From assembly GCA_965227215.1 (NCBI GenBank), contig OZ245729.1:1674001-1738000 (forward strand): 64,000 bases of DNA, given 5' to 3'. The notes under the pieces are model-generated. The model did no database searches and was not told the origin of the DNA. It was given only the letters and a program-made list of their open reading frames with translations. The position numbers and the translations under genes are program-made. Shown one piece after another: positions 25,774 through 35,600 of the stretch (position 1 is its first letter; every line of letters begins with the position of its first letter). Source of the stretch: Gracilimonas sp965227215. GTDB lineage: Bacteria; Bacteroidota; Rhodothermia; Balneolales; Balneolaceae.

Positions 25774-25834
25774 CTTCAGCTATCAGCCGACAGTTTTCAA
25801 TAACTGACGGCTGAAGCCTGACAGCTGATAGCTT
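25774..25834. repeat. Nested inverted repeat between dnaX and ybaB
   Basis: An inner 13-bp stem with one mismatch (25783-25795 with 25802-25814) and an outer perfect 10-bp pair AGCTATCAGC/GCTGATAGCT (25778-25787 with 25823-25832) overlap, so alternative folds compete. The words AGCTATCAG and CTGACGGCT recur in the spacer after radC (45281-45345). Confidence 0.6.
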
Positions 25835-25871
25835 TACATAAAACTTTTAATTCAATATAGAACCCAGAACT

Positions 25872-26219
25872 ATGAGCAATTTCAATATGGCCGATATGTT
25901 TGGCAAGATTCAGGAAATGCAATCCAAAATGCAGGAAGCCCAGGAAGGCCTTAAAGACGTGATCGTGGAAGCCGAAGCCGGAGGCGGAATGGTGAAGGTG
26001 AAAGCCAATGGGAACAAACAAATCGTATCTATAGAAATGGATGACGATGTAGTGGATCCTCAGGATAAGGAAATGCTGGAAGACCTGATTGTGGCCGGCG
26101 TTAACAAAGCCCTCGAAAAAGCTGAAGAAGCCTCCAAAGAAAAAATGCAGGAAATGTATAAAGGCATGATCCCCGGCGGCGGAATTCCCGGAATGGATAT
26201 GTCAAAATTTGGACTATAA
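25872..26219 (+). CDS. ybaB: YbaB/EbfC-family nucleoid-associated protein
   Basis: The 115-aa protein has the family layout: an N-terminal helix rich in Met, Gln and Glu (MFGKIQEMQSKMQEAQEGL), a central beta-hairpin with 'AGGGMVKVKANGNKQIVSIEMDD', and a C-terminal helix ending in a Gly/Met-rich tail. YbaB dimers bind DNA with little sequence specificity. It lies between dnaX and recR on the same strand, a neighbourhood conserved in many bacteria. Confidence 0.93.
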   Translation: MSNFNMADMFGKIQEMQSKMQEAQEGLKDVIVEAEAGGGMVKVKANGNKQIVSIEMDDDVVDPQDKEMLEDLIVAGVNKALEKAEEASKEKMQEMYKGMIPGGGIPGMDMSKFGL

Positions 26220-26240
26220 TGGAAATTCAAAATAAAAATG

Positions 26241-26290
26241 AAAGATTAAAAATGGGTTCTCCAAACCCTAATTTTTCATTTTTAATCTTT
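26241..26290. repeat. AT-rich hairpin between ybaB and recR
   Basis: A perfect 14-bp pair AAAGATTAAAAATG (26241-26254) and its complement (26277-26290) lies in the operon spacer. It belongs to a group of similar AT-rich hairpins at 26926, 45985 and 59090. A role in mRNA processing or partial termination is inferred only from position. Confidence 0.6.
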
Positions 26291-26306
26291 AATTTTTAAT
26301 TCCTGA

Positions 26307-26909
26307 ATGCAGATAACCTCAGAATATTTGGAGCGGGCCATTGAGCAGCTCGCCAAGCTCCCGGGAACGGGACGTAAATCAGCACAGCGTATTGCCATTC
26401 ATTTACTGAAACAGAATGATGAATATGCTCAGAAATTAGCTCAGGCCATTGTAGATCTGAAAGAGAAAGTTACCCGTTGCTCTGTTTGTGGTAACGTAAG
26501 CGACTCCGATCCCTGTAAAATATGCGACAACCCGAAACGAGATCCTTCTGCCATCTGTGTGGTCGAGGAATTCAACGACGTCTATATCATCGAAAAGTCG
26601 AACGAGTTCAGAGGTCGGTATCACGTTTTGGGTGGGGTGATTTCTCCCATGGATAATATCGGCCCCGATAAACTGCGGATTCAGGAATTACTGAAACGGG
26701 TGGGAGAAGATGATCACATCAATGAAGTAATCCTGGCTCTTAACCCCGATGCTGAAGGAGAGGCTACTTCTTATTACATTAACAAATTGCTGAAGAACTA
26801 CGAAGTTGATGTAACCCGCATTGCCTATGGCATCCCAATGGGAACCGAACTTGAGTTTATTGATGAGGCAACCCTGAGCCGTGCCTTCGCCAGCCGAAAC
26901 AGTTTTTAA
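26307..26909 (+). CDS. recR: Recombination mediator RecR
   Basis: This 200-aa protein has the RecR order: an N-terminal helix-hairpin-helix (LAKLPGTGRKSAQRIA), a C4 zinc finger (CSVCGNVSDSDPCKIC), a Toprim domain beginning CVVEEFNDVYIIEKS with HVLGG and NPDAEGE, and a C-terminal segment with ARGIPMG-like YGIPMGTELEFID. RecR with RecO and RecF loads RecA at gaps. It is the third gene of the dnaX-ybaB-recR set. Confidence 0.97.
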   Translation: MQITSEYLERAIEQLAKLPGTGRKSAQRIAIHLLKQNDEYAQKLAQAIVDLKEKVTRCSVCGNVSDSDPCKICDNPKRDPSAICVVEEFNDVYIIEKSNEFRGRYHVLGGVISPMDNIGPDKLRIQELLKRVGEDDHINEVILALNPDAEGEATSYYINKLLKNYEVDVTRIAYGIPMGTELEFIDEATLSRAFASRNSF

Positions 26910-26925
26910 TATATTCGGAATGAAA

Positions 26926-26984
26926 AATTCAAAATTTAAAATTAACCTAAACGATCAACTATTTTGAATTTGAAATTTTGAATT
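26926..26984. repeat. AT-rich hairpin after recR
   Basis: AATTCAAAATTTAAAATT at 26926-26943 pairs with 26967-26984 with one mismatch. The left arm is identical to that of the hairpin at 59090-59107 between pnuC and the thiamine pyrophosphokinase gene, so these are members of one dispersed family. Confidence 0.65.
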
Positions 26985-27001
26985 AACCCTAACCAAACGG
27001 T

Positions 27002-28885
27002 ATGAAAAAACTAATATCGCTACTACTTGTTACTATTTTAACACTGCCTGTTTTGCAGGCTCAAAACCGAACATATTGGCAGCAGCATGTTGATTACACT
27101 ATGGAAATTGACGTGGATGCTGAAAAACACCAGTATTCCGGTAAGCAAACTCTGGTTTACACCAACAACTCTCCCGATGTGCTAGACCGAGTCTATTATC
27201 ACCTGTATTTCAACGCATTTCAGCCGGGAAGCATGATGGACGTTCGCTCGCGAACCATTGATGACCCTGACCGAAGAGTTGGCGACCGCATTGCCGGGTT
27301 GTCCGAAGATGAAATTGGTTACCAGCGGGTTAATTCTCTTACGCAGGATGGAAAACCGGTTGAGTATGAAACAGACGGATCCATCCTGGTTGTAGAACTG
27401 AACGAACCGATTCAACCCGGAGCTTCCACAACATTTAAAATGAAATGGGATGCACAAGTACCTCTTCAAATTCGGCGATCAGGCTGGAATAACGCGGAAG
27501 GCGTAGAGTTCTCTATGAGTCAGTGGTACCCTAAACTGGCTGAGTATGATTTCCAGGGATGGCATCCGAACCCTTATATCGGGCGGGAGTTCCACGGAGT
27601 TTTTGGTGACTTTGACGTTAAGATTTCCATCGACAAAGACTATGTGTTAGGTGGAACCGGAGTTCTTCAAAACCCCAATGAAATTGGATATGGATACGAG
27701 GAAGAAGGTGTCGAAGTAAAACGACCTCGTGGCGATAAAATGACCTGGCATTTCAAAGCTGAAAATGTCATCGACTTTTTCTGGGGAGCCGATCCCGATT
27801 TTAAACACGTTACAGCACAAGTGCCGAACGGACCAAAACTTCACTTTCTCTATCAGCAGCCGGCAGTAGTTGAAGGAGCTTCCGATGAACAAAATGCACA
27901 ATACACCCAAAACTGGGAACAGCTGGTTGATTATACCATTGGTGCATTTGAATATGCGAATGAACATTTCGGCGAATATCCTTATCCGCAGTACACCAAC
28001 TTACAAGGTGGTGACGGTGGCATGGAATACCCTATGGGAACCTTAATTACCGGAGGCAGAAGTCTTGGCAGCTTGGTGGGCGTAATGGTTCACGAAATGT
28101 ATCACAGCTGGTTCCAGAATGTGTTGGCTACCAACGAAAGCCTGCTTGAATGGATGGATGAAGGCTTTACCAGCTATGCTTCAGCTGAGACCATGAATCA
28201 CCTATTCAATCAAAATTCTGACTTCCCGTATGCCGGTTCATACCGTGGCTATTACTCCCTGGTAGAGTCGGGCATGGAAGAACCGATGACTACTCATGCT
28301 GATCATTACGAAACCAACTTTGCTTATGGGCGTGCAGCCTATTCGAAAGGAGCTGTGTTCCTGGGACAACTGGAGTACATTATTGGGAAAGAAGACTTCC
28401 GGAACGGAATGTTGAATTATCATAAAGAGTGGAAGATGAAACACCCAACCGCACTCGACTTCCTCAGCATTATGGAGAAAGAATCAGGAATGATCCTTGA
28501 TTGGTATTATGAATATTTCGTTCAAACTACCAAAACCATCGACTACGGTATTGCTTCAGTGATTGGAAATGAGAACAGAACCTCTGTTAAAATTGATCGC
28601 ATCAATTTAATGCCGATGCCGCTCGATGTTGTAGTTGAATATGAAGATGGAAGCAGCGAATTGTTCTACATTCCATTGCGTGTAATGCGTGGAGAAAAGC
28701 CCAACGAAACGGATATGAAGCGAACGGTATTGGCAGACTGGCCCTGGGTTGAACCAAGTTATACCATGACCATCAACAAAGCCGCTTCTTCCATTAAAAC
28801 AATCACTATAGACCCTTCTCAGCGATTGGCTGACATCAACCGCGAAAATAATTCTTTTGATGTCTCAGCAATGCTGAACGATTAA
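27002..28885 (+). CDS. M1-family zinc metallopeptidase (aminopeptidase), secreted
   Basis: The 627-aa protein has a signal peptide (ending VLQAQ), an N-terminal beta-saddle domain typical of M1 enzymes (HVDYTMEIDVDAEKHQYSGKQ region) and a gluzincin catalytic domain. Zinc ligands are H364 and H368 in HEMYH and E387, exactly 19 residues after the second His (WMDEGFTSY). The exopeptidase GAMEN-like strand appears as GGDGGMEYP. It lacks the long C-terminal helical domain of classical aminopeptidase N, as in many Bacteroidetes members. It probably degrades peptides in the periplasm. Confidence 0.93.
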   Translation: MKKLISLLLVTILTLPVLQAQNRTYWQQHVDYTMEIDVDAEKHQYSGKQTLVYTNNSPDVLDRVYYHLYFNAFQPGSMMDVRSRTIDDPDRRVGDRIAGLSEDEIGYQRVNSLTQDGKPVEYETDGSILVVELNEPIQPGASTTFKMKWDAQVPLQIRRSGWNNAEGVEFSMSQWYPKLAEYDFQGWHPNPYIGREFHGVFGDFDVKISIDKDYVLGGTGVLQNPNEIGYGYEEEGVEVKRPRGDKMTWHFKAENVIDFFWGADPDFKHVTAQVPNGPKLHFLYQQPAVVEGASDEQNAQYTQNWEQLVDYTIGAFEYANEHFGEYPYPQYTNLQGGDGGMEYPMGTLITGGRSLGSLVGVMVHEMYHSWFQNVLATNESLLEWMDEGFTSYASAETMNHLFNQNSDFPYAGSYRGYYSLVESGMEEPMTTHADHYETNFAYGRAAYSKGAVFLGQLEYIIGKEDFRNGMLNYHKEWKMKHPTALDFLSIMEKESGMILDWYYEYFVQTTKTIDYGIASVIGNENRTSVKIDRINLMPMPLDVVVEYEDGSSELFYIPLRVMRGEKPNETDMKRTVLADWPWVEPSYTMTINKAASSIKTITIDPSQRLADINRENNSFDVSAMLND

Positions 28886-28901
28886 TTCTGACTTTAACTT
28901 T

Positions 28902-28933
28902 AAGGTGTCGTGCCGATGTGCGACACCTTTTTT
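28902..28933 (+). terminator. Rho-independent terminator after the M1 peptidase
   Basis: The arms AAGGTGTCG and CGACACCTT form a 9-bp stem with an 8- to 10-nt loop followed by a T run (TTTTTT). It lies 16 bases beyond the stop codon. Confidence 0.88.
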
Positions 28934-28965
28934 ATTTGATAAAATTTTACCCGAAATAAAAACTC

Positions 28966-30120
28966 ATGTCTATAAAAGACTACGCGAAATTAGCTATTGA
29001 AGCTCATCAGAAGCATAAAGGAAAAATCTCTGTGGAACCTAAAATGCCTTTGGAGACGAAGGATGATCTCAGCATTGCTTATACGCCCGGAGTGGCAAGG
29101 CCCTGCGAGGAAATAGCGGACAACAAAGAGAAAGCGTACAACTACACCGCCAAAGGGAATATGGTGGCCGTCGTCAGCGATGGTTCCGCCGTTCTAGGCT
29201 TAGGAAATATTGGACCGGAAGCCTCCCTTCCTGTAATGGAAGGGAAATCAGTGTTGTTTAAAAAATTCGCCAATGTAGATGCCTTCCCCATTGTGCTCGA
29301 CACACAGGATACCGACCAGATAGTGCAAACAGTGAAAATGATCGCTCCCGGATTTGGCGGTATTAACCTGGAGGATATCTCAGCTCCTCGCTGTTTTGAA
29401 ATTGAGCGTCGTTTGAAAGAGGAACTTAATATTCCTGTATTTCATGATGACCAGCATGGAACTGCCATCGTAACGCTGGCAGGTATGTATAACGCCATGA
29501 GGCTGACCGGCAAGAAGCTGGAAGATCTCTATGTGGTAGTGAATGGTTCCGGTGCGGCGGGTGTAGCCATCGTGAACCTGTTGTTTGAAGCCGGCGTGAA
29601 AGACGTGGTGATGTGCGACAGTCGGGGCATTATCCATAAAGAACGCACCGACTTAAACGACACCAAAAAGCGAATGGCTGAAATCACCAATAAAGGCCAC
29701 CGAACAGGACATTTGAAAGATGCCATTTCGGATAGCGATGTATTTATCGGAGTTTCAGTGCCGGGTGTACTTACACAGGAAATGGTGAAAACCATGAATA
29801 AAGACCCAATGATTTTTGCGATGTCGAACCCCATCCCGGAGATTATGCCCGAAGACGCTAAAGCCGCCGGAGCTGCTATCATCGCTACCGGTCGGTCTGA
29901 TTTCCCCAACCAAATCAACAATGTACTTGCCTTCCCCGGTATTTTCCGTGGAGCGCTGGATGCCCGGGTCACCAACCTGACTACTAAGATGTTCATCACC
30001 GCAGCCAAAGCCATTGCTGATTGTGTAGACGACCTCTCAGCTGATAAAATCATCCCAAGTCCTTTTGATGAGCGGGTACCGGAACAAGTAGCCAAGGCTA
30101 TTCGGGAAAACAGAACATAA
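28966..30120 (+). CDS. maeB: NAD(P)-dependent malic enzyme (short form)
   Basis: The 384-aa protein carries the malic-enzyme N-terminal domain with AYTPGVARPC, SDGSAVLGLGNIGPEASLPVMEGK and the metal-site VFHDDQHGTAIV. It also has an NAD-binding domain with VNGSGAAGVAI and FAMSNPIPEI. It oxidatively decarboxylates malate to pyruvate. The phosphotransacetylase-like C-terminal domain that makes MaeB-type enzymes about 760 aa is absent, so this is the single-domain short form. Choice of NAD or NADP is not determined. The gene is alone after a terminator. Confidence 0.95.
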   Translation: MSIKDYAKLAIEAHQKHKGKISVEPKMPLETKDDLSIAYTPGVARPCEEIADNKEKAYNYTAKGNMVAVVSDGSAVLGLGNIGPEASLPVMEGKSVLFKKFANVDAFPIVLDTQDTDQIVQTVKMIAPGFGGINLEDISAPRCFEIERRLKEELNIPVFHDDQHGTAIVTLAGMYNAMRLTGKKLEDLYVVVNGSGAAGVAIVNLLFEAGVKDVVMCDSRGIIHKERTDLNDTKKRMAEITNKGHRTGHLKDAISDSDVFIGVSVPGVLTQEMVKTMNKDPMIFAMSNPIPEIMPEDAKAAGAAIIATGRSDFPNQINNVLAFPGIFRGALDARVTNLTTKMFITAAKAIADCVDDLSADKIIPSPFDERVPEQVAKAIRENRT

Positions 30121-30245
30121 AAGGCGTTTCTAGCCTTTTCTGATAGCCCGTTTCTTATTTTAACAATTTCACTGTCCGGCTGTAAAGATTAATTATTAAG
30201 TTCCGGCTCTCTCTCAAGGAGCTACAAATAAATAACCGGGTCGGA

Positions 30246-32483
30246 ATGAGATCGATACTATCAGCGCTTACTATATCTGTATTATGTGGAATTGGAAACG
30301 GACATGTTTTGGGGCAAACTCCGGGTGAGCTCGTCCCACCTCCTACCAACAACGAAGTAACCGCCGTTTTTGCTGAGGAAGCTCCCTACATCGACGGCAA
30401 CCTGGATGATGAAGTTTGGGAAGATATTCCTCCCATTACCACTTTCACCCAGGCCTGGCCCAATGACGGCGCCCCGGCTACCGAAGATTCGGAAGTGAAA
30501 ATTGCGTACGATCGCGACAACCTGTATTTCGCTTTCCGGTTTTATGATGATAACCCGGAGCTGATTCGTGCCAAGAATCTCGAACGCGGCGGGCGCAATA
30601 ACCGCGATGACCACGCCTACATCGGCATTGATACCTACCGGGATGGCCGTAACGCCTACCTTTTTGAGATGAATGCCCTGGGCACTCAGGATGACGCCCT
30701 GATCACCGACGAAAGCATCAGTTACGACAGCTTTTCCTGGAATGCCGTCTTCATCAGTGAAACGAAAATTGATGATGAAGGCTGGACGATGGAGGTTTCC
30801 ATTCCGTTCCGGCAGCTTCGGTTTCCGGATGGAGAAGAACTGGAATTCGGGTTGATGATTTCCCGAATGATTAACCGCAAAAACGAGCGGGTGCTTTGGC
30901 CCGCCATTGGGATGGAATATGGCGGTAATTTTGGAGCTTTTGGTACACTGGCAGCTGTGTCTCAGTACGGAACCCTGAAAGGAATTAAGAATATCCGTCG
31001 CGGAAATAATATTGAGATTAAGCCTTATGTAATATCAGGGGCACAGGAAGTGCGGCCGGATCTCCAGAATGAACAAACCGAGGTAGAGTACACCTACGAT
31101 ATCGGTGGGGATATGAAGTGGGGCATTACCTCCAACCTGACTCTCGACCTGACTGTGAATACCGATTTTGCCCAGGTTGAAGCCGATAACGTACAGCTGA
31201 ACCTCTCCCGCTTCAATCTTTTCTTTCCGGAAAAACGAGAGTTCTTTCTGGAACGCGCCGGTCTTTTCGAACATGGAAATACCCGTTCCACTCAAACCTT
31301 TTTCTCACGCCGAATCGGACTAGCCAATGATATTCTGACCGGTGCTCGCATGACCGGGCAGCTGGGGCGCTTTTCTGTTGGGGCAATGAACATCGAAACC
31401 GGAAATGAGATGGGTGACGTTTTTGGCAGCCAATCCACAAATAACACGGTTGCACGTATCAGAACCAATATATTTCCCCGTGCAACAGTGGGAACCATAG
31501 TTACTAATGTGGAATCACCGAATGGATATAACCGCGCCCTCGGTTTTGACACCAAATATCGATTCTGGGGCACCAGTGAGTTCAATGCCTGGTACACTAA
31601 AGTCTGGGATGATACCGATGCTTTTAATGATGCAGCCGGTCATGGAAGCCTTCAGCTGCAAAACGAAACCTACTCCGGTGGACTGTCCTACACCAATGTT
31701 GGAGAAAACTACAATCCGGCCCTTGGTTTTGTACGACGCCGCAACATGAGGCAGTATTCAGGTAATCTTGGGTATAAACCGGTTGTTGAATTTAGCAGCC
31801 TTCCATCCCTCCGTAGATTCAATTTTGGGACTTCTTATGATTATATCGAAGGGCAGGATGGAGTAAAACAAACAACGCAGCTCAGAGCATCGGCAACGGC
31901 AGAGTTTGCCAGCCGGCAAAGTATACGAATTCAGGGAAGCCAACAGTTTGAGCGATTGTTTGTAGATTTTCCAATAAGGCAGAATGCCGTTATACCTGCC
32001 GGTGATTATACTTTTAATACGATTGGTATTCGTGGTCAATCAGATGAAAGTAAGCGGTTGTTCGGAACCGTTGAAGGCAGTGTGGGTGAATTCTATCACG
32101 GCAATCGTACCGATTTAGAAGGCAGTATCGGTTTCCGCCAGTCCAAACATCTTCACATTGAAGGAAGGCTGAGCCACTCCATCATCGACTTACCGATTTC
32201 TAATGGTGAATTTGATGCCACCACCGTTTCCACTTCCATCCTCGGGGCAGTAAGCCGTAAGTTATTTGCCAAAGCCCTTATTCAGTACGATAACTTCTCC
32301 CGCGATTTACAGGCCAACATTCGTATCGATTGGATTCATACCCCCGGCAGTGATCTGTTTTTGGTATTCAACACCTCCTACCATCTCACCGGAGATAATG
32401 AAACTCTCTTCGATCCGAGAAAGGATGTGATTATGAACAGTCAGGCTGCCGTAGTGAAGCTGACGTATTTGATTATGCTGTAG
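30246..32483 (+). CDS. CBM9/DUF5916 outer-membrane-type protein
   Basis: The 745-aa protein begins with a signal peptide (MRSILSAL..., cleavage near GHVLGQ). Next comes a carbohydrate-binding family 9-like domain (EAPYIDGNLDDEVWEDIPP; YDRDNLYFAFRFYD). The long DUF5916 region contains 'NTDFAQVEADNVQLNLSRFNLFFPEKREFFLE' type motifs and alternating aromatic beta strands up to a hydrophobic C-terminus (VVKLTYLIML), consistent with an outer-membrane barrel. The family is widespread in the FCB group and its function is unproven; sugar binding is inferred from the domain. Confidence 0.88.
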   Translation: MRSILSALTISVLCGIGNGHVLGQTPGELVPPPTNNEVTAVFAEEAPYIDGNLDDEVWEDIPPITTFTQAWPNDGAPATEDSEVKIAYDRDNLYFAFRFYDDNPELIRAKNLERGGRNNRDDHAYIGIDTYRDGRNAYLFEMNALGTQDDALITDESISYDSFSWNAVFISETKIDDEGWTMEVSIPFRQLRFPDGEELEFGLMISRMINRKNERVLWPAIGMEYGGNFGAFGTLAAVSQYGTLKGIKNIRRGNNIEIKPYVISGAQEVRPDLQNEQTEVEYTYDIGGDMKWGITSNLTLDLTVNTDFAQVEADNVQLNLSRFNLFFPEKREFFLERAGLFEHGNTRSTQTFFSRRIGLANDILTGARMTGQLGRFSVGAMNIETGNEMGDVFGSQSTNNTVARIRTNIFPRATVGTIVTNVESPNGYNRALGFDTKYRFWGTSEFNAWYTKVWDDTDAFNDAAGHGSLQLQNETYSGGLSYTNVGENYNPALGFVRRRNMRQYSGNLGYKPVVEFSSLPSLRRFNFGTSYDYIEGQDGVKQTTQLRASATAEFASRQSIRIQGSQQFERLFVDFPIRQNAVIPAGDYTFNTIGIRGQSDESKRLFGTVEGSVGEFYHGNRTDLEGSIGFRQSKHLHIEGRLSHSIIDLPISNGEFDATTVSTSILGAVSRKLFAKALIQYDNFSRDLQANIRIDWIHTPGSDLFLVFNTSYHLTGDNETLFDPRKDVIMNSQAAVVKLTYLIML

Positions 32484-32492
32484 GATTTATTC

Positions 32493-32517
32493 CGCTCCGA
32501 CACAGAGCGTCAGAGCG
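32493..32517. repeat. REP-like 25-nt hairpin, copy 3
   Basis: The arms CGCTC.GAC and GTC.GAGCG enclose loop ACAGAGC just after the CBM9/DUF5916 gene. It has the same orientation as copy 1 and is the reverse complement of copy 2 except for about one loop base and one stem wobble. Confidence 0.7.
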
Positions 32518-32543
32518 AGTTAGGACTTTAGCGAGTCAGTCAT

Positions 32544-32585
32544 TTCCGACATCCTCTGTCTCCTCCTTCAAAAGGAGGAGGACTC
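32544..32585. repeat. Dispersed 'CTCCTTC-hairpin' element, copy 1
   Basis: TTCCGACATCCTCTGTC is followed by CTCCTTC, a short A-rich loop and GGAGGAGGAC. Clearly related copies are at 40640-40680 and 57227-57268, each in a gene-end spacer. Confidence 0.65.
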
Positions 32586-32630
32586 CCTATAAATATTATG
32601 TAATAATCAGGGACATCCTTCAATCCGGAA

Positions 32631-32665
32631 AATCATGGTTCAAAAACTACTCATGAACCATGATT
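32631..32665 (-). terminator. Perfect 12-bp hairpin between convergent genes
   Basis: AATCATGGTTCA (32631-32642) and TGAACCATGATT (32654-32665) pair perfectly around an 11-nt loop. It lies 22 bases beyond the stop of the leftward S41 protease; on that strand the stem is followed by TTTT. It probably ends transcription of the leftward gene. Confidence 0.5.
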
Positions 32666-32687
32666 GTACATTGTTTGATTAACAGGA

Positions 32688-35600
32688 TTAATTCCCATCC
32701 GAATCACGATCGGGCCGTTTCCATCTCACCGGGTCTTCCGGTGTTGGTATGATGGGATTTTCATAGTTCTGCAACAGTCGCATCGCTTCTTTAATGGCTG
32801 CTTCAAGCTGAGGATCGTGGCCGTTTATGACTTCTTTGGGCGTTTGCATCACTTCAATATCCGGGGCAACGCCTTCTCCTTCTACATCCCACTCACCATC
32901 CATGTTATAGAAGCCACCACGGGGAGCAACAAATCGACCACCATCTACGAACGGCGGGGTATCCCATGTTCCGACTAACCCACCCCAGGTTTTTGCACCC
33001 ACCAGCGGACCAATTTCCATCTTACGGAATAAGAATGGAAGCAGGTCACCACCAGATCCGGCTCTTTCATTAATCACCATAACTTTAGGCCCCCAAATTC
33101 CGGCTCCGGGAGTTGTAAATGGCTTTCGGTCACCGGCTTTGCTGTTGAAAAACCCATGTAAATCTCGGGCCATTATATCTACCATATAATCGGCAGCCGA
33201 GCCACCACCATTGTTCCGTTCATCAATTACAGCACCACGCTTATCCTGTTGAGCAAAGTAGTAGCGGTTAAAATATTCATACCCGCTACCACCGGTATTC
33301 GGAACCCAGACGTACGCCAACTGTCCGTTTGACATCTCATCTACCTTACGGCGATTACCCTCTATCCAGGCGCGGGTTCTTAACCCATACTCATTAGAAA
33401 CCGGAACTACTGTCACCAGTCGTGCACCTTGTGTTCTTGGACGGTCGTTTACCAGAAGCTGTACCTGCCGATTTGCGGTTCCTTCAAAAGGCTTATAGAA
33501 ATTTTCTTCAGCAGAAATTTCTTTTCCATTTACAGCCAGCACATAATCGCCTTCATTCACGTCAATACCCGGACCTGAAAGCGGTGCCCGTAAATCGGGA
33601 TTCCAGCTTTCGCCGGTATAAATCTTATCAATACGATAAGCTCCGTTCTGTAGTGAAATATCAGCCCCTAATAATCCCGCCTGCACTTCTTCCAAATCCG
33701 GGTAATCGCCGCCGGCAACATATGAGTGGCCAACCGCTGCTTCCCCACTCATGATATCAAGTACATAATTGAGATCAGAGCGGTGTTTGGCATGCTTAAC
33801 CCATGGCGCGTACCATTCATACACCTCATTCCATGGCGCTCCGTGCATATTATCTACATACAGAAAGTCCCTCATAAAGCGCCATCCATCCCTGAATATC
33901 TGCACAAATTCTTGCCGAGGATCTACCTTTATCCGGATGTCCGAAATGTTCAAACTTCCATCGCCTGCATTCTTTTCTCCACCTTCAGTTCCTACTATTC
34001 CCCAGGTTCCTCCGCTTCTGTAAAGCAAACTCTTGCGATCCTGAGAAACCACTCCTTCATTAAATCTTGCCATAAACAAACTTCCTTTCCGATCATCCAG
34101 GCTATACTTATGAAGACGTGTTCCTTCATTTTCTACAGATTCAGTATAAAAGACATCTCCGCCCGGGCCCGGCATCAATCCTGTGTAATTGCGTTCTGGT
34201 ATATCGAGCGCCAACGTTCGCTCTGCGATCCCATCTAAATCGATTACCACTTCCGTTTCAGATTCTTCTTCTGCTGCTTCCTCTTCTGATGTTTCCTCAT
34301 CATCGCTTTTTGGCAGTAGGGGCGAAGGATCATCGTCAGACAACACAATCATATACAATGCTCTGGTCACCGGCATATTGTAAGAACTCATATCCAGCCA
34401 GCCGGTATTTAGTCCATAATCGGTACTGGCAAGAAAGTATAGATACTTTCCGTCTTCGCTCCATACAGGAGTTATTGAATCAGACATTCCATCCGTAAGC
34501 TGATGGGTATCTCCGGACTTCACATTATGGACTTTCACAGCCTTGAACTGATTATCCATGATTTTCACATAGGCAATCCATTTGCTGTCCGGCGACCAAA
34601 CCGGATTCATGGTTCTGTTGGGGTGCGCATACCCATCGGTATCTACTTTTGTGGCTTTTCCTGATTGTACATTCACATACCAGAGGTTATAATCCGTATC
34701 CGTGTAAGCAATGTATTTTCCATCGGGCGACCAATCGGGACGAAAATAGAAGGTTGGGTTTGGAAGTGTAATGGATTTCGGATCTTCCAGCCCATATTGA
34801 TCGCCAATCATCAGCGCGTATTCTCCACTTTGATCAGAGAACCAGGCAACCTGACTGCCATCGGGTGACCAAATGGGATATCGTTCTGCACTTCCTGAAG
34901 AATTCGTAAGGTTTCTCCAGGTTCCGTTTTCTTTGGGAACCGTGATAATCTCTCCCCGAAATTGGAAAACTGCTCGTTTTCCACTTGGCGATATAGCTGC
35001 ATTATCCAGTGAATAGGCATTTGGCTCTTCCCAGCGTGGCCGTCCCCAGTTCATGTCGCCGGATACGGTGATTTCAAGCTGCTCGGTTTCTCCGTTTTCC
35101 GGATTCAATAAGTGCAGATAGCCACCCTGCTCATATACAATCATCCCAAAACCGGCATCCAGGCTTTTCGCATCAAAATCAGTATGGAAGGTCCATTGTT
35201 TTTCCTCACCGGTCTCCGGATTGAACGACCAGATATTATTCGCAAAGTCTCGTTCAGATAAATAAAACACGGAACCCTCATGCCAAACCGGGTCGGTGTG
35301 CCGTTCGTTATCGGTTCGCGGGGTTTGGATCAATTCATAGTTCTCCAGGTTTGTAATCCATATCGGCTGCGCCTGTCCTCCACGGTAATTTCTCCACTCA
35401 GGATCCCAGAAGGTAATCGGGTTATAGGCCAGGTATTTTCCATCGGCCGACATCTCCCCCGTTGCCGCTCTCGGCACAACGAGAACTTCCGGCATTCCAC
35501 CTTCCGTACTCACTTTCCAGATTCGGTTAAGCTGTGTGGGGTGAGCCGTTCGGGTTGATCGAAATAGGACTTCGCCTTCCGGTGTCCACCCCGTTACCAC